Shown here one piece after another: positions 37,571-47,602 of a stretch of 64,000 nucleotides of DNA. The position numbers were made by a program, and so were the translations under genes. Every line of letters begins with the position of its first letter. The first letter of the stretch is position 1. The stretch covers positions 186,001 through 250,000 of the forward strand of contig NZ_CANMQS010000003.1 in the NCBI RefSeq assembly GCF_947500075.1, written 5' to 3'. The stretch comes from an uncultured Sulfitobacter sp. Lineage in GTDB: Bacteria; Pseudomonadota; Alphaproteobacteria; Rhodobacterales; Rhodobacteraceae. The notes under the pieces were generated by a model. That model ran no database searches, was not told the DNA's origin, and saw only the letters and a list, made by a program, of their open reading frames with translations.

Positions 37571-38318
37571 GACGCATATCCTCCTGCTCGGCGGCACGAC
37601 CGAGGCGAGCCAGATGGCCCGCGCCCTCGCTGATGCGGGTCTGAACGCAACCTTCTCCTACGCGGGACGCACGGCCACGCCCGTGGATCAACCGCTGCCC
37701 CTGCGCATCGGCGGCTTCGGCGGCATCGCGGGGTTGCAAACCTATCTGACCGACCACGCCATCACCCGCGTCATCGACGCCACGCACCCTTTCGCCGCCC
37801 AGATGAGCCGCAATGCCCATGCCGCAACGCAGGCCCTTGATATCCCGCTCATCCGCCTCGAACGCCCCCCATGGGCTGTGCAACCCGGCGACACATGGCA
37901 AACCGTCCCGCGCATGGAGGACCTCCCCGCAGCGCTGCCCGATAGCCCCACAAATGTCTTCCTCGCCATCGGCAAACAGCAACTCGACCTCTTCGCGGCC
38001 AAGCCCCAGCACCACTATGTGCTTCGTCTTGTCGACCCGCCCGAGGCTCCGATCCCGCTGCCGCACCACACCGTCACGCTGGCCCGTGGTCCCTTCGACG
38101 TGGCGGGCGACACGGCGCTGCTTCAGAAGCACAACATCACCCACATCATTGCCAAGAATGCTGGCGGCATCGGTGCGCAGGCCAAGCTGACCGCCGCGCG
38201 CGCGTTGGGCCTCACGGTGATCCTTGCGGACCGCCCCGCCCTGCCAAAAGCGCATACCGCCGGCACTGCCGAGGAGGTGATGCACTGGCTCACTCACGAG
38301 GCTGACCGGGGCGTATAG
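37569..38318 (+). CDS. cobK: Precorrin-6A reductase
   Basis: A 249-residue NADPH-dependent reductase. ILLLGGTTEASQMARALADAG is the nucleotide-binding start, with VIDATHPFAAQMSRNAHAA and IIAKNAGGIGAQAKLTAARALGLTVILADRP diagnostic of CobK/CbiJ. It is the only cob gene on the plus strand: it sits antisense inside the operon, starting at CATG with cobL and overlapping the 3' end of cobJ by 25 nt. Its ribosome-binding site (AAGG, 7 nt before ATG) and any promoter must lie inside cobL. Confidence 0.94.
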   Translation: MTHILLLGGTTEASQMARALADAGLNATFSYAGRTATPVDQPLPLRIGGFGGIAGLQTYLTDHAITRVIDATHPFAAQMSRNAHAATQALDIPLIRLERPPWAVQPGDTWQTVPRMEDLPAALPDSPTNVFLAIGKQQLDLFAAKPQHHYVLRLVDPPEAPIPLPHHTVTLARGPFDVAGDTALLQKHNITHIIAKNAGGIGAQAKLTAARALGLTVILADRPALPKAHTAGTAEEVMHWLTHEADRGV

Positions 38319-39028
38319 ACATACCGCCCCACCCGCCGCGTGGCGGAATTTCCGACGAGGACAACCGTCCTCATATCCGCCATCTCCGGCGTGGCTTCGC
38401 CCAATGTCACCGTTTTCAAAACCTCGTCCTTCGTACTGACCGCCCGCGCGAAGGTGATCAGCACATCCGGCCCCTGCTCCTCGCGCAAGATCTCCAGCGT
38501 CCGCCCAAACTGATGCGGCCGGGATTTGGAGCGGGGGTTGTAAAACGCCATGGCAAAATCCGCCTGCGCCGCCAGCCGCAAACGCTTCTCCACCATTTCC
38601 CATGGCTTGAGGTTGTCACTCAGATTGATCGCGCAGAAATCATGCCCCAGAGGCGCGCCTGCTGCTGCCGCTGCCGCCAGCATCGCCGTGATCCCCGGCA
38701 GCACAGAAATCTCCGTCTCGATATACTCCGGATGCGCCTCAACCGCTTCGAACAAGGCCGACGCCATCGCAAAAACCCCCGGATCACCGGACGAGACAAT
38801 CACAACTCGCGCGCCCGAAGCCGCCAATTGCAACGCATGCAGCGCCCGGTCCAACTCCACCCGGTTGTCAGTCGGATGCAGGGTCAACCCCTCCCGAGGG
38901 GCCACCCGCGCCACATAGGGAATATACCCGATCACATCCGTCGCCTGCGCCAGCACATCCCGAACCTGAGGCGTGACCATCGCGTCATCCCCCGGCCCGA
39001 GGCCCGCAACGGCAATCCAACCGCTCAT
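38294..39028 (-). CDS. cobJ: Precorrin-3B C17-methyltransferase
   Basis: A 244-residue ring-contracting methylase. VAGLGPGDDAMVTPQVRDVLAQATDVIGYIPYV and VVIVSSGDPGVFAMASALFEAVE are CobJ signatures; SVLPGITAMLAAAAAAGAPLGHDFCAINLSD matches the family core. Its 3' end overlaps convergent cobK by 25 nt, and its ATG overlaps the cobI stop by 4 nt. Confidence 0.94.
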   Translation of the reverse strand: MSGWIAVAGLGPGDDAMVTPQVRDVLAQATDVIGYIPYVARVAPREGLTLHPTDNRVELDRALHALQLAASGARVVIVSSGDPGVFAMASALFEAVEAHPEYIETEISVLPGITAMLAAAAAAGAPLGHDFCAINLSDNLKPWEMVEKRLRLAAQADFAMAFYNPRSKSRPHQFGRTLEILREEQGPDVLITFARAVSTKDEVLKTVTLGEATPEMADMRTVVLVGNSATRRVGRYVYTPRSAS

Positions 39029-39756
39029 TCCGACGCCTCCGGCCTGCGGCCCTGTCCGTGGACCAGCACAATCGCGAAATAAGGGCAGTCGTCCTCACCC
39101 GTCTCCGCCAGTTTCACGATCCGCTCTCCGGGCATCGTCCCTTTCTCCACCAGCCAGGCGTCATCCAAACGCCCCGCCTGCGCCAATGCCCGTTTCACCG
39201 CAGGCAGGTTGCGCCCTGTCTTCATCACCACCAGCGCATCGGCGCGCGTCATATGATCCACCAGATCCGCCTCCGGCAAGGTGCCCATCAGCACCGTGAC
39301 CACGTCATCACCCCAGGTGAACGGCGTATCCAACGCGTTCCAGCACCCCACCATACCGGGGATAGCGGGCAGCACCTCAACCTCCGCCCGCCCCTGCAAC
39401 CGCGTGTGCAGGTGCATGAACGAGCCATAGAAAAACGGATCGCCCTCGCAGAGCACAACCACGTCTTCCCGTGTCGCCAGATCGGCCAGCCTGTCCGCCC
39501 ATTCCGCATAGAAATCGACCATCAGCTGACGATATTCCGGACTGTCAAAGCGCAGCTCGGTCGTGACCGGATACTCCATCGGATACTCCACCACGTCGTC
39601 CCGCAGCATGTCCTTGACGATACTCCGCGCCTGCCCCGCGCGCCCCTTCTTGCGGAAAAACGCCAGATGCCGCGCCGCCCGGATCACCCGGTCGGACTTC
39701 ACGCTCATCAACTCCGGATCACCGGGCCCCAGTCCTGCGCAGATCACCTTGCCCAT
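39025..39756 (-). CDS. cobI: Precorrin-2 C20-methyltransferase
   Basis: A 243-residue tetrapyrrole methylase that makes precorrin-3A. VICAGLGPGDPELMSVKSDRVIRAARHLAFF, EYPMEYPVTTELRFDSPEY and LCEGDPFFYGSFMHLHTRL identify CobI. The ATG at 39754-39756 follows the cobH stop after one base (TGACATG); an in-frame ATG at 39783 would extend into cobH and is less likely. Confidence 0.94.
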   Translation of the reverse strand: MGKVICAGLGPGDPELMSVKSDRVIRAARHLAFFRKKGRAGQARSIVKDMLRDDVVEYPMEYPVTTELRFDSPEYRQLMVDFYAEWADRLADLATREDVVVLCEGDPFFYGSFMHLHTRLQGRAEVEVLPAIPGMVGCWNALDTPFTWGDDVVTVLMGTLPEADLVDHMTRADALVVMKTGRNLPAVKRALAQAGRLDDAWLVEKGTMPGERIVKLAETGEDDCPYFAIVLVHGQGRRPEASE

Positions 39757-39757
39757 G

Positions 39758-40387
39758 TCATTCAACCCTGCTCGCCAGCGCATTCACCGCCGCCACCGTG
39801 ATGGCCGATCCGCCCAGCCGCCCCTGCACGATCATCGACGGCACAGGCAGATCCTGCATCAGCGCATCCTTGCTCTCCGCCGCCCCAATGAACCCAACAG
39901 GACACCCGATAATCGCCGCCGGGCGCGGGCAATCGGGGTCTTCCAGCATGTTCAGCAAATGAAACAAAGCCGTCGGCGCGTTGCCAATCGCCACCAAGGC
40001 ACCCGCCAGATGGGGCCGCCACAACTCCAGCGCCGCCGCCGAGCGTGTGTTCGCCATCTGAGCCGCCATCCCCGGCACGCGGGGGTCACGCAGGGTGCAG
40101 ATCACCTCATTCTCGCGCGGCAGCCGTTTGCGGGTGATCCCCTCGCTCACCATATAGGCGTCGCACAGGATTGGCGCGCCGTCCTCCAATGCCGCCCTTG
40201 CCGCAATCGCCATGCCGTCAGAGAACCGCACATGCTCCTCCAACCCCACCATGCCCGCCGCATGGATCATCCGCACAGCGACGATCTCTTCTTCCGGTGT
40301 GAACCGCGCCAGCGCGGCCTCAGATCGGATCGTGGCAAAGGACTGGCGGTAGATCTCCGCGCCATCGGTAATGTAGGTATGGGGCAT
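39758..40387 (-). CDS. cobH: Precorrin-8X methylmutase
   Basis: A 209-residue enzyme moving the C11 methyl to C12, giving hydrogenobyrinate. Family segments: DGAEIYRQSFATIRSEAALARF, VRMIHAAGMVGLEEHVRFS with the catalytic histidine, and the C-terminal PAAIIGCPVGFIGAAESKDAL. Its ATG is directly adjacent to the cobG stop codon. Confidence 0.95.
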   Translation of the reverse strand: MPHTYITDGAEIYRQSFATIRSEAALARFTPEEEIVAVRMIHAAGMVGLEEHVRFSDGMAIAARAALEDGAPILCDAYMVSEGITRKRLPRENEVICTLRDPRVPGMAAQMANTRSAAALELWRPHLAGALVAIGNAPTALFHLLNMLEDPDCPRPAAIIGCPVGFIGAAESKDALMQDLPVPSMIVQGRLGGSAITVAAVNALASRVE

Positions 40388-41512
40388 TCAGAGGGCCTTG
40401 ATAATGTCTTGAGGGGACGTGATGCGCAGGTCCGGCGTATCGCCCGCCTTGCCGTTATGAACAAGGGCGAAGCCGTCTTTGGTCGCCGTGACGGTGCGGG
40501 TGGCTTGAGGATGCGCGCAGCCTTTCGCACAGCCTGAGACGTGGAGCATTTGCCCCTGCGCCACATGCGGCGCAAGGCTGCGCGCAAGCGGGCGCGTTTC
40601 AGCGAGGCCTTGGGTGCAATCAGGTGCCCCGGTGCAGGCCACCACCCACAGCAGCGGATCGTCCGGATCGGTGATCAAACCGTCCACGCCGGGAATGTCC
40701 CGCGCGTTCTCGACCAGCAGCATGCGCCAGGGGGTCATGCGCAATCCGCCATGTTTCGCGATCCCCGACAAGGTCTCAACACGCATCTGTCCAAAGGCGA
40801 GGCCGACCATAATGCCTTGAGGCGTCGGCCCCGGCACCGGAACATACGCCTGCGTATTGCGCGGCACGATAAACCCAGCTGGAAGTGCCGCACCGGAGCG
40901 CAGCAACTTTGACATCCGCTTGTGCGACCCGCGTTGCTGCACAAACCAATCCGCCAGGGCAATCGCTTCGGTCACAGCGGTACCCGAAGTCACAAGCTTG
41001 CCCGTCTCAGCGCCATCCGCCACCAGTATCAAGCCGCCGCCCGCATCCCGCTCCAGCCGAATGTCCGCCGACGCGCCCTGCAAAACAGGTACGCGCCCCG
41101 TGTCCACAGCAAAGCCAAACTTCACCGGCAGGTCCGGCGCATCCACCGCCACCAGCGCATCGGTCAGTTCCGCCATCAGCGTTTCGGTCTCATCCCCGGC
41201 ACGCCAGAACGGTGTCACCAGAACATTGCGCCGTCCCTCAGCCTCCACGCTGTCATCAAGCAAACCCAGACCGCGCAATCCCTCGATCAGCGGCGCCAAG
41301 GTATCTTCCCGCACACCCCGGATCTGCACATTCCCCCGGCTTGACAGATCAATCCGCCCGTTCCCGTGCGCCGCCGCCAGCGTGGCAATCCCGTCCGCCT
41401 GCGCACGCCTCAGCCGCCCGCCAAAAGGGCGCACCCGCACCACCAAACCATCGCCCGACATCATCGGGCGCAGCGCTCCGGGGCAGTACCCTTTGACCAA
41501 CGGCGCGTTCAT
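40388..41512 (-). CDS. cobG: Precorrin-3B synthase (oxygen-dependent)
   Basis: A 374-residue monooxygenase of the nitrite/sulfite reductase-like fold that hydroxylates C20 and forms the gamma-lactone using O2, marking an aerobic pathway. KGYCPGALRPMMSGDGLVVRVRPFGGRL begins the ferredoxin-like half-domain; SSRGNVQIRG is the sirohaem-fold signature. [4Fe-4S] cysteines are in CTGAPDC and CSGCAKGCAHP. I chose MNAPLVKGYCPG at 41512, overlapping the cobN stop as ATGA. Confidence 0.93.
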   Translation of the reverse strand: MNAPLVKGYCPGALRPMMSGDGLVVRVRPFGGRLRRAQADGIATLAAAHGNGRIDLSSRGNVQIRGVREDTLAPLIEGLRGLGLLDDSVEAEGRRNVLVTPFWRAGDETETLMAELTDALVAVDAPDLPVKFGFAVDTGRVPVLQGASADIRLERDAGGGLILVADGAETGKLVTSGTAVTEAIALADWFVQQRGSHKRMSKLLRSGAALPAGFIVPRNTQAYVPVPGPTPQGIMVGLAFGQMRVETLSGIAKHGGLRMTPWRMLLVENARDIPGVDGLITDPDDPLLWVVACTGAPDCTQGLAETRPLARSLAPHVAQGQMLHVSGCAKGCAHPQATRTVTATKDGFALVHNGKAGDTPDLRITSPQDIIKAL

Positions 41513-44500
41513 TCCGCTGCCGCCATCTGGGACAATATCGAATTGCGCCGCGTCACCCAAAGCCCCGCATCGCGGACCGCCGCAAACCGGTCCCGCATTG
41601 CGGCCAGCGCTTCGGGGTTCTCCCGCTCCATGAACGCCACCAGATCGGCCCGGCCCAGTGTCGCGTCGAAATAGAGGTCAAACAGATGCCCCGGCACGTC
41701 CCGTGTCAGATGCGCAAAGGCCGCAAGATTATCCAGCGTCGCCGCCACCTCTGCCGCCCCTCGGAACCCGTGCCGCATCATGCCACTGGCCCAATCGGGG
41801 TTGGCTGCACGCCCCCGCACCACACGGGCGATCTCCTCCGCCATCGACCGCGCCCGTGGCCGGTCCGGTGTGGCGCTGTCGATATGGTAAAGCGCCGGTG
41901 TCGCCGCTCCCAGATGCGCCATCGCAGCGGCAAAACCGCCCTCGTGGCTGGCATAATCCGAGGACAGCAAAACATCGCTTTCCATCAGGTCCTGCACATG
42001 GGCAAAGCCATCGGTCTGCCCCAGCCGCGCTTCCAGCGCCGCGCGGTCCTGATGCACCTCACCCTTCGCATCAATCGCCCATTCCGAGGCGCGCAACCAC
42101 GCCTCCCCCGCCGCCGCACGCCCTGCGTCAGAGTAATCCAGCATCGCGGCTTCCATGTTCATCCCATAAAGCCCCGGCTTGGGCCCAAAGACACGCGGTG
42201 TCCGGGTCTTGTAGGGGTTCATGTCCGCCGCTTCTTCCCGTTCAGCCAGCGCCGCCGCACCCGTCTCAAACAGTTGCGCCAATCCGGGGAAGACATCGCG
42301 GAACAGGCCCGACACCCGCAGCGTCACATCGATGCGCGGGCGGTTCAACAGCGTCAGCGGCACCACCTCCACGCCCGACACCCGTTCGCTGCCTTCATCC
42401 CAGATCGGGGCCAACCCCGCCAGATGCAGCGCCATGGCGATCTCTTCACCCGCCGTGCGCATCGTGGCCGACCCCCAAAGGTCCACCACCAGCCCGCGCG
42501 GATAATCCCCTTCGTCCTGCAAATGCCGCCGGATCAATTCCTCCGCCAGCTTCACGCCCTGCGCATGGGCAGAGCGGGTCGGAACGCTGCGCGGATCAAC
42601 GGCAAAGAGGTTCCGCCCCGTCGGCAGCACATCCGTCCGCCCGCGATAGGGCGACCCGCTTGGCCCCGCGTCCACCCGCTTGCCCTCCAGCGCACGCAGC
42701 AGCCCGTCCATCTCCCCCGCACCCGCGCCGAAGATGTGCAAGCCATCGCCATACTGGCTTTCCTTGATGTCGCAGACAAAGCGGTCAATCCGGGTGATCG
42801 CCTCCGCCGGGCAGGCATCGGGCGTCAGGCCCAGATCGTCCTCCACGCCCGCCGCTTGCGCCTCATCGCGGATCGTCTCGATCAGCCGATCCCGCCGCGC
42901 CGGGTCCAGCCCGTCAGCAGTGGAGTATTCATCCAGCAGCCGTTCCAGCCGCACCAACCCGTCCGGCGTTGCGCCCTCTTTCAACGGCGGCGGCAGATGG
43001 CCGAGTGTCAGCGCGCCGATGCGCCGTTTTGCCTGCGCCGCTTCACCCGGATCGTTGACAATGAACGGATAGATCACCGGCATCGCACCCGTGAGCACCT
43101 CGGGCCAGCAATCGCCAGACAAGGCAACCGCCTTGCCCGGCAGCCATTCCAGCGTCCCATGCGCGCCAATATGCACCATCGCGTCGATGCCCTGCGCCCG
43201 CAGCCACAGGTAAAACGCGACATAGGAATGACGGGGGATGCGGGCCAGATCGTGATAGTCGGTGTCGCGCGCATCAATGCTGCCACGCTCGGGTTGCAGG
43301 GTTACCAGTGCTTTTCCATACGCTACCGTAGGGAATTGAAACGCGCCTTCCACGCACAGCGGATCGTCCTCCGCTGCACCCCATGCGGTGTGCAGATCGT
43401 CCTGCATGTCCTGCGGCAACCTGCGCAGCATGTCGTGGTACGCCGCCAGATCAAACGGCACGGTCTGAGACGCCAGCGCTCCGGCCAGACCCTCGGCCTT
43501 GCTCACATCATATCCTGCTGCGCCAAGAGCCTCCAACATCCCTTCCGCCGAAGCCAACGCATCCAGCCCCACCGCATGGGCCATCTGATCCGCACGCCCC
43601 GGATAGGTGGACAGCACCAAAGCCAGCGACCGTTCCGCCACTGGCGTCTGACCCAGCGCGTACCATCCCTCGACCCGGTCAATCACGGCCTCAACCCGGT
43701 CCGCCGCCGGACGGTGCGAAAAGCGGGAGAATTGCAGGTCGGGGTCTTTCTTCTCCGGCGCTTTGAAACTCACCACACCGGTAAAAATCCGCCCGTCCAC
43801 CTCCGGCAGCACCACGTGCATAGCGAGGTCCGCAGGCGACAATCCCCGCTCCGCTTCGGCCCATTCGCGGCGCCGCGCGGTGGACAGTGCCACCTGAAAA
43901 ACCGGACAGCCCGGCGCATCCAGAGGCGACACCCCATCGCCCCCGCGCCCCGAAAACGCCGTGGCATTGATGATCGCAGCAGGCTTGAGATGGGCGAGTG
44001 CTTCGTTCAGAAACGCACGGCCCGCTTCGGCTTTCAGTGAGGGCACGAACAGACCCACAGCCGCAAACCCACGCGCCCGCAACCGCCGGATCAAGGCATC
44101 CACGGGTGCGGTATCAGCCGCCGTCAAATAGCTCCGGTAAAACGTCACCGCCACGCATGGCCCGTCCGCTCCCGCATCCAACATCACGCCCTTGTCAGGG
44201 TCATAATACCCACAGGTCGGCACTGTCTTCATGCCCGTCACCGGCCCTGCATAAAACCCCGCCGCCAAGGCAAGCTGCGCCAAAGCCGCCTGAGCGGCCA
44301 CCGCGCCGCCCGCATCACACAAATGCGACAACCGCCGCAGCGTGGACACCGGCAAGGTCGAATGCTGATCCAACGCCGGGTCTTCGCGCCCATCCGCCGG
44401 CAGAACTGCCAAAGCAATGTCATGCCGCCGTGCGAAATCCTGCACCTGCATGATCCCGTAAGGCCAGTAATTCTCGCCGCCAATGAGCCGGATCAGAATG

Positions 44501-44751
44501 CCTTTCGCACCCGTCAGCGTCTGCTCAACATAGTTGTCCACCGACGCCGGATGCCTGAGCGCCACCAGATTGCACAACCGCAACGACGGCAGCTTGCCCT
44601 CCTTGCCGCCACCGCGATGCCAGCCCGCCGCGAAAGCGCCCAGATCACTGTCAGAGAACGACAGCACCACCAGATCAGCGGGCGTTTGCCCCGGATCAAA
44701 CGGTGCCTCGTTATCCTCCAGCCCGTGGCTTTCGCGAAAGACGACGTGCAT
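41509..44751 (-). CDS. cobN: Cobaltochelatase subunit CobN
   Basis: A 1080-residue large subunit of the ATP-dependent CobNST chelatase that inserts Co2+ into hydrogenobyrinate a,c-diamide. Magnesium-chelatase H-type features: GIDAMVHIGAHGTLEWLPGKAVALS, PEVLTGAMPVIYPFIVNDPGEAAQAKRR, VVDLWGSATMRTAGEEIAMALHLAG and the C-terminal MMRHGFRGAAEVAATLDNL. Somewhat shorter than the roughly 1275-residue Pseudomonas denitrificans CobN. CobS and CobT are not in the window. Start ATG at 44749-44751, 4 nt after the cobW stop. Confidence 0.95.
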   Translation of the reverse strand: MHVVFRESHGLEDNEAPFDPGQTPADLVVLSFSDSDLGAFAAGWHRGGGKEGKLPSLRLCNLVALRHPASVDNYVEQTLTGAKGILIRLIGGENYWPYGIMQVQDFARRHDIALAVLPADGREDPALDQHSTLPVSTLRRLSHLCDAGGAVAAQAALAQLALAAGFYAGPVTGMKTVPTCGYYDPDKGVMLDAGADGPCVAVTFYRSYLTAADTAPVDALIRRLRARGFAAVGLFVPSLKAEAGRAFLNEALAHLKPAAIINATAFSGRGGDGVSPLDAPGCPVFQVALSTARRREWAEAERGLSPADLAMHVVLPEVDGRIFTGVVSFKAPEKKDPDLQFSRFSHRPAADRVEAVIDRVEGWYALGQTPVAERSLALVLSTYPGRADQMAHAVGLDALASAEGMLEALGAAGYDVSKAEGLAGALASQTVPFDLAAYHDMLRRLPQDMQDDLHTAWGAAEDDPLCVEGAFQFPTVAYGKALVTLQPERGSIDARDTDYHDLARIPRHSYVAFYLWLRAQGIDAMVHIGAHGTLEWLPGKAVALSGDCWPEVLTGAMPVIYPFIVNDPGEAAQAKRRIGALTLGHLPPPLKEGATPDGLVRLERLLDEYSTADGLDPARRDRLIETIRDEAQAAGVEDDLGLTPDACPAEAITRIDRFVCDIKESQYGDGLHIFGAGAGEMDGLLRALEGKRVDAGPSGSPYRGRTDVLPTGRNLFAVDPRSVPTRSAHAQGVKLAEELIRRHLQDEGDYPRGLVVDLWGSATMRTAGEEIAMALHLAGLAPIWDEGSERVSGVEVVPLTLLNRPRIDVTLRVSGLFRDVFPGLAQLFETGAAALAEREEAADMNPYKTRTPRVFGPKPGLYGMNMEAAMLDYSDAGRAAAGEAWLRASEWAIDAKGEVHQDRAALEARLGQTDGFAHVQDLMESDVLLSSDYASHEGGFAAAMAHLGAATPALYHIDSATPDRPRARSMAEEIARVVRGRAANPDWASGMMRHGFRGAAEVAATLDNLAAFAHLTRDVPGHLFDLYFDATLGRADLVAFMERENPEALAAMRDRFAAVRDAGLWVTRRNSILSQMAAAE

Positions 44752-44755
44752 CTGC

Positions 44756-45786
<1,031 letters not shown>

Positions 45787-45790
<4 letters not shown>

Positions 45791-46161
45791 GCCGCAGGCT
45801 CCTTGGGCAAAGTGAAAGGGGGGATACGCGCAAGGCTCTGCTTGCGGAAGATCACAGGGCGCTCGCGCCATGTGACAAGACCATCGTCGGTGGCGGCGTA
45901 GGCCGCCGCACCTTGCAGGATGTCAGGCACATCGTCAGCGCTCAGCCGGCCATAAACATAGGTCCATTTGCCCGGCTCGGACAAAGCGACCGCCGCACCC
46001 TGCTTGCAGGCGGACAGACACTCGACACCGACAATCTCGACACCCTCCGGTGCCCCTGCTGCGGTCAATGCGCGGTGCAGACGGGCACCGGGGCGCTGGC
46101 TGTCATCCTCGTGCACCTCATCCGCCTTGCAGGTGGTGCAAACATACAAAGTTGTGCTCAT
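45787..46161 (-). CDS. DUF1636 family ferredoxin-like protein (second of two)
   Basis: A 124-residue protein with C8-X2-C11 (LYVCTTC) and C48-X3-C52 (ECLSACKQG), the same pattern as the shorter paralogue at the other end of the operon. A thioredoxin-like [2Fe-2S] fold is likely. Its position between the His-rich protein and cobW, with 4-nt overlaps on both sides, points to cobalt handling or redox control of cobalt delivery. Function is unproven. Confidence 0.85.
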
Positions 46162-46673
46162 TCGACGACCACCTTGGTACTGGCTTCAACCAGCACGCCA
46201 TCCACGGACAGGGGCTGGTGATTGTTGCTGTTCAGTGTGACCGCGACCGTGTGCGCGCCCTTGGGCAGCGCGTCAATGTGATACCACGCCCCATAAAGCC
46301 GCCCCAGTTTTTCACCATTCACATAGACATGTGCATGACCCTCTCCGGGGACATCCGCGCCACTGGCGTTCTGCGGGGAGAAGGCGAAATTTTCGACCAT
46401 CACATGCAGATTGTAGCCGGCCATGGGATCGGCGCTGACCATGATGGCAAGCGTCGGCGCTGGCACGCCTGTGACCTCCAACGGCGTGTCGTGCATCATG
46501 GCATGATCCCCGTTGCCATGGCCCATCGCGGCGTGATCCATGCCCGCGCCATGCTGCGCGGGATCGCTGTGATCGTGGCCGTCAAAGGTCACGCCATTGG
46601 CAGCGGCAAGGGCAAACCCGATGCCGCCCCCGAAAACAAGGCCGATGATGAAGAGCCCGAGTGTCCGGTCCAT
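46158..46673 (-). CDS. Membrane-anchored His/Met-rich periplasmic protein, putative cobalt-binding
   Basis: A 171-residue protein I cannot assign to a characterised family. Residues 1-25 form an N-terminal membrane anchor (LGLFIIGLVFGGGIGFALAAA). Residues 31-62 contain seven histidines (33, 35, 41, 47, 52, 57, 61) with interspersed Met and Asp, a probable metal-binding stretch. Residues 70-170 look like a beta-sandwich with YNLHVMVENFAFSP, GEGHAHVYVNGEKLGRLYGAWYHI and HTVAVTLNSNNHQPLSVDG. It lies 11 nt after cbtA and overlaps DUF1636 by ATGA. I infer a periplasmic cobalt-capture protein working with CbtAB. Confidence 0.72.
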   Translation of the reverse strand: MDRTLGLFIIGLVFGGGIGFALAAANGVTFDGHDHSDPAQHGAGMDHAAMGHGNGDHAMMHDTPLEVTGVPAPTLAIMVSADPMAGYNLHVMVENFAFSPQNASGADVPGEGHAHVYVNGEKLGRLYGAWYHIDALPKGAHTVAVTLNSNNHQPLSVDGVLVEASTKVVVE

Positions 46674-46684
46674 CGCTCAGCCCC

Positions 46685-47383
46685 TCACGCCTTGGCGGCG
46701 GCGGCTTCATGCACACCTTCACGCTGCCAGAAATACCCGGCAAACATGCCCAGCAGCACCCAGGCCGCCAGCCCGACGCCCAGCGCGCGCGCGGCATAAA
46801 GGGCTGCAATCTCGGTCGGGACAGGGCCGGTGAAGGTGTCCGGCTCCGGTGCGCCAATCACATGCGGTGCGGCCAGCAGGATCGCGGCAATGCCCCAGGC
46901 CATCCAGTTCTGACCAAAGGCGACCAGCCACATCGCAACAGCCGCCGTGCCCACGGTGGCAAACCACCAGATCTGCCGCGCGCCCACGTCTGCGGCGGCC
47001 ACACCGGGCACTTCGGGGGCAAGGGTAAATCCGGGGGCCAGATGGAAGGCGACAAAACCCGCCACGCCCCAGACGATGCCTGTGCGCGCGTTGATCTGCG
47101 CGCCGCGCTCCTCTGCCAGCCCCATGGCGGCAACCATCATCAGCGCGTAGCCGGTGTAGATCAGCATGGTGAACACAATCGACAAACCGTCGCGGACAGC
47201 ATCAAAACCGGGCAACTCGGGATGGGCAGACACAGGCTCTGCGCCAAAATGCACCAGCTCCCCGCCTTCATACAATTCCGCATGCAGCAGCACCGGTTGG
47301 ACAAACACATATTGCAGCAATGCGGCAATCACCCCGGCGCAGGCGCCGGCAAACAGGGCAGAAATCAGAAAACGAGAGGTCAT
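46685..47383 (-). CDS. cbtA: CbtA family cobalt transporter subunit
   Basis: A 232-residue integral membrane protein with about six or seven predicted helices. RFLISALFAGACAGVIAALLQ at the N-terminus and the VSAHPELPGFDAVRDG loop are characteristic of CbtA, the proposed B12-regulated cobalt importer first recognised by its link to CbtB and cobalamin riboswitches. GAGGAG precedes the ATG. It is separated from cbtB by an unusual 219-nt gap. Confidence 0.92.
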   Translation of the reverse strand: MTSRFLISALFAGACAGVIAALLQYVFVQPVLLHAELYEGGELVHFGAEPVSAHPELPGFDAVRDGLSIVFTMLIYTGYALMMVAAMGLAEERGAQINARTGIVWGVAGFVAFHLAPGFTLAPEVPGVAAADVGARQIWWFATVGTAAVAMWLVAFGQNWMAWGIAAILLAAPHVIGAPEPDTFTGPVPTEIAALYAARALGVGLAAWVLLGMFAGYFWQREGVHEAAAAKA

Positions 47384-47602
47384 TGTCTATCTCCTCGCAT
47401 GGCCCGCGCAGAAAGCGTCCGGGCCGATCAAATGTGAAACACCGCCACAACAAGGCGCGCCACCGGGGTCCGGCAGCGCGTGAAAGGCGGAAGATGATGA
47501 TGTAGGGCGCTCTGGGGGATGGTATCAGTGGCGCAGGATGCGCCGATGCCGAAGGCTGCCTATGCTGACAGCGCCCCCCTCACCCGCAGAAATTCCAGGC
47601 CG
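47384..47602 (-). other. Long intercistronic region between cbtB and cbtA
   Basis: 219 nt with no supported gene. It includes a perfect hairpin GGCGCA-TCC-TGCGCC (47532-47546) without a T-run, and the cbtA ribosome-binding site at its end. No second riboswitch is recognisable. It could hold an internal promoter or an mRNA processing site separating cbtB from the rest of the operon. Confidence 0.4.

Noticed and set aside
41686..44040. A 784-codon open frame antisense to cobN
   Set aside because: Long opposite-strand frames are expected in GC-rich coding DNA. It has no domain, no ribosome-binding site and an Arg/His/Pro-biased composition, while cobN on the other strand is clearly real.
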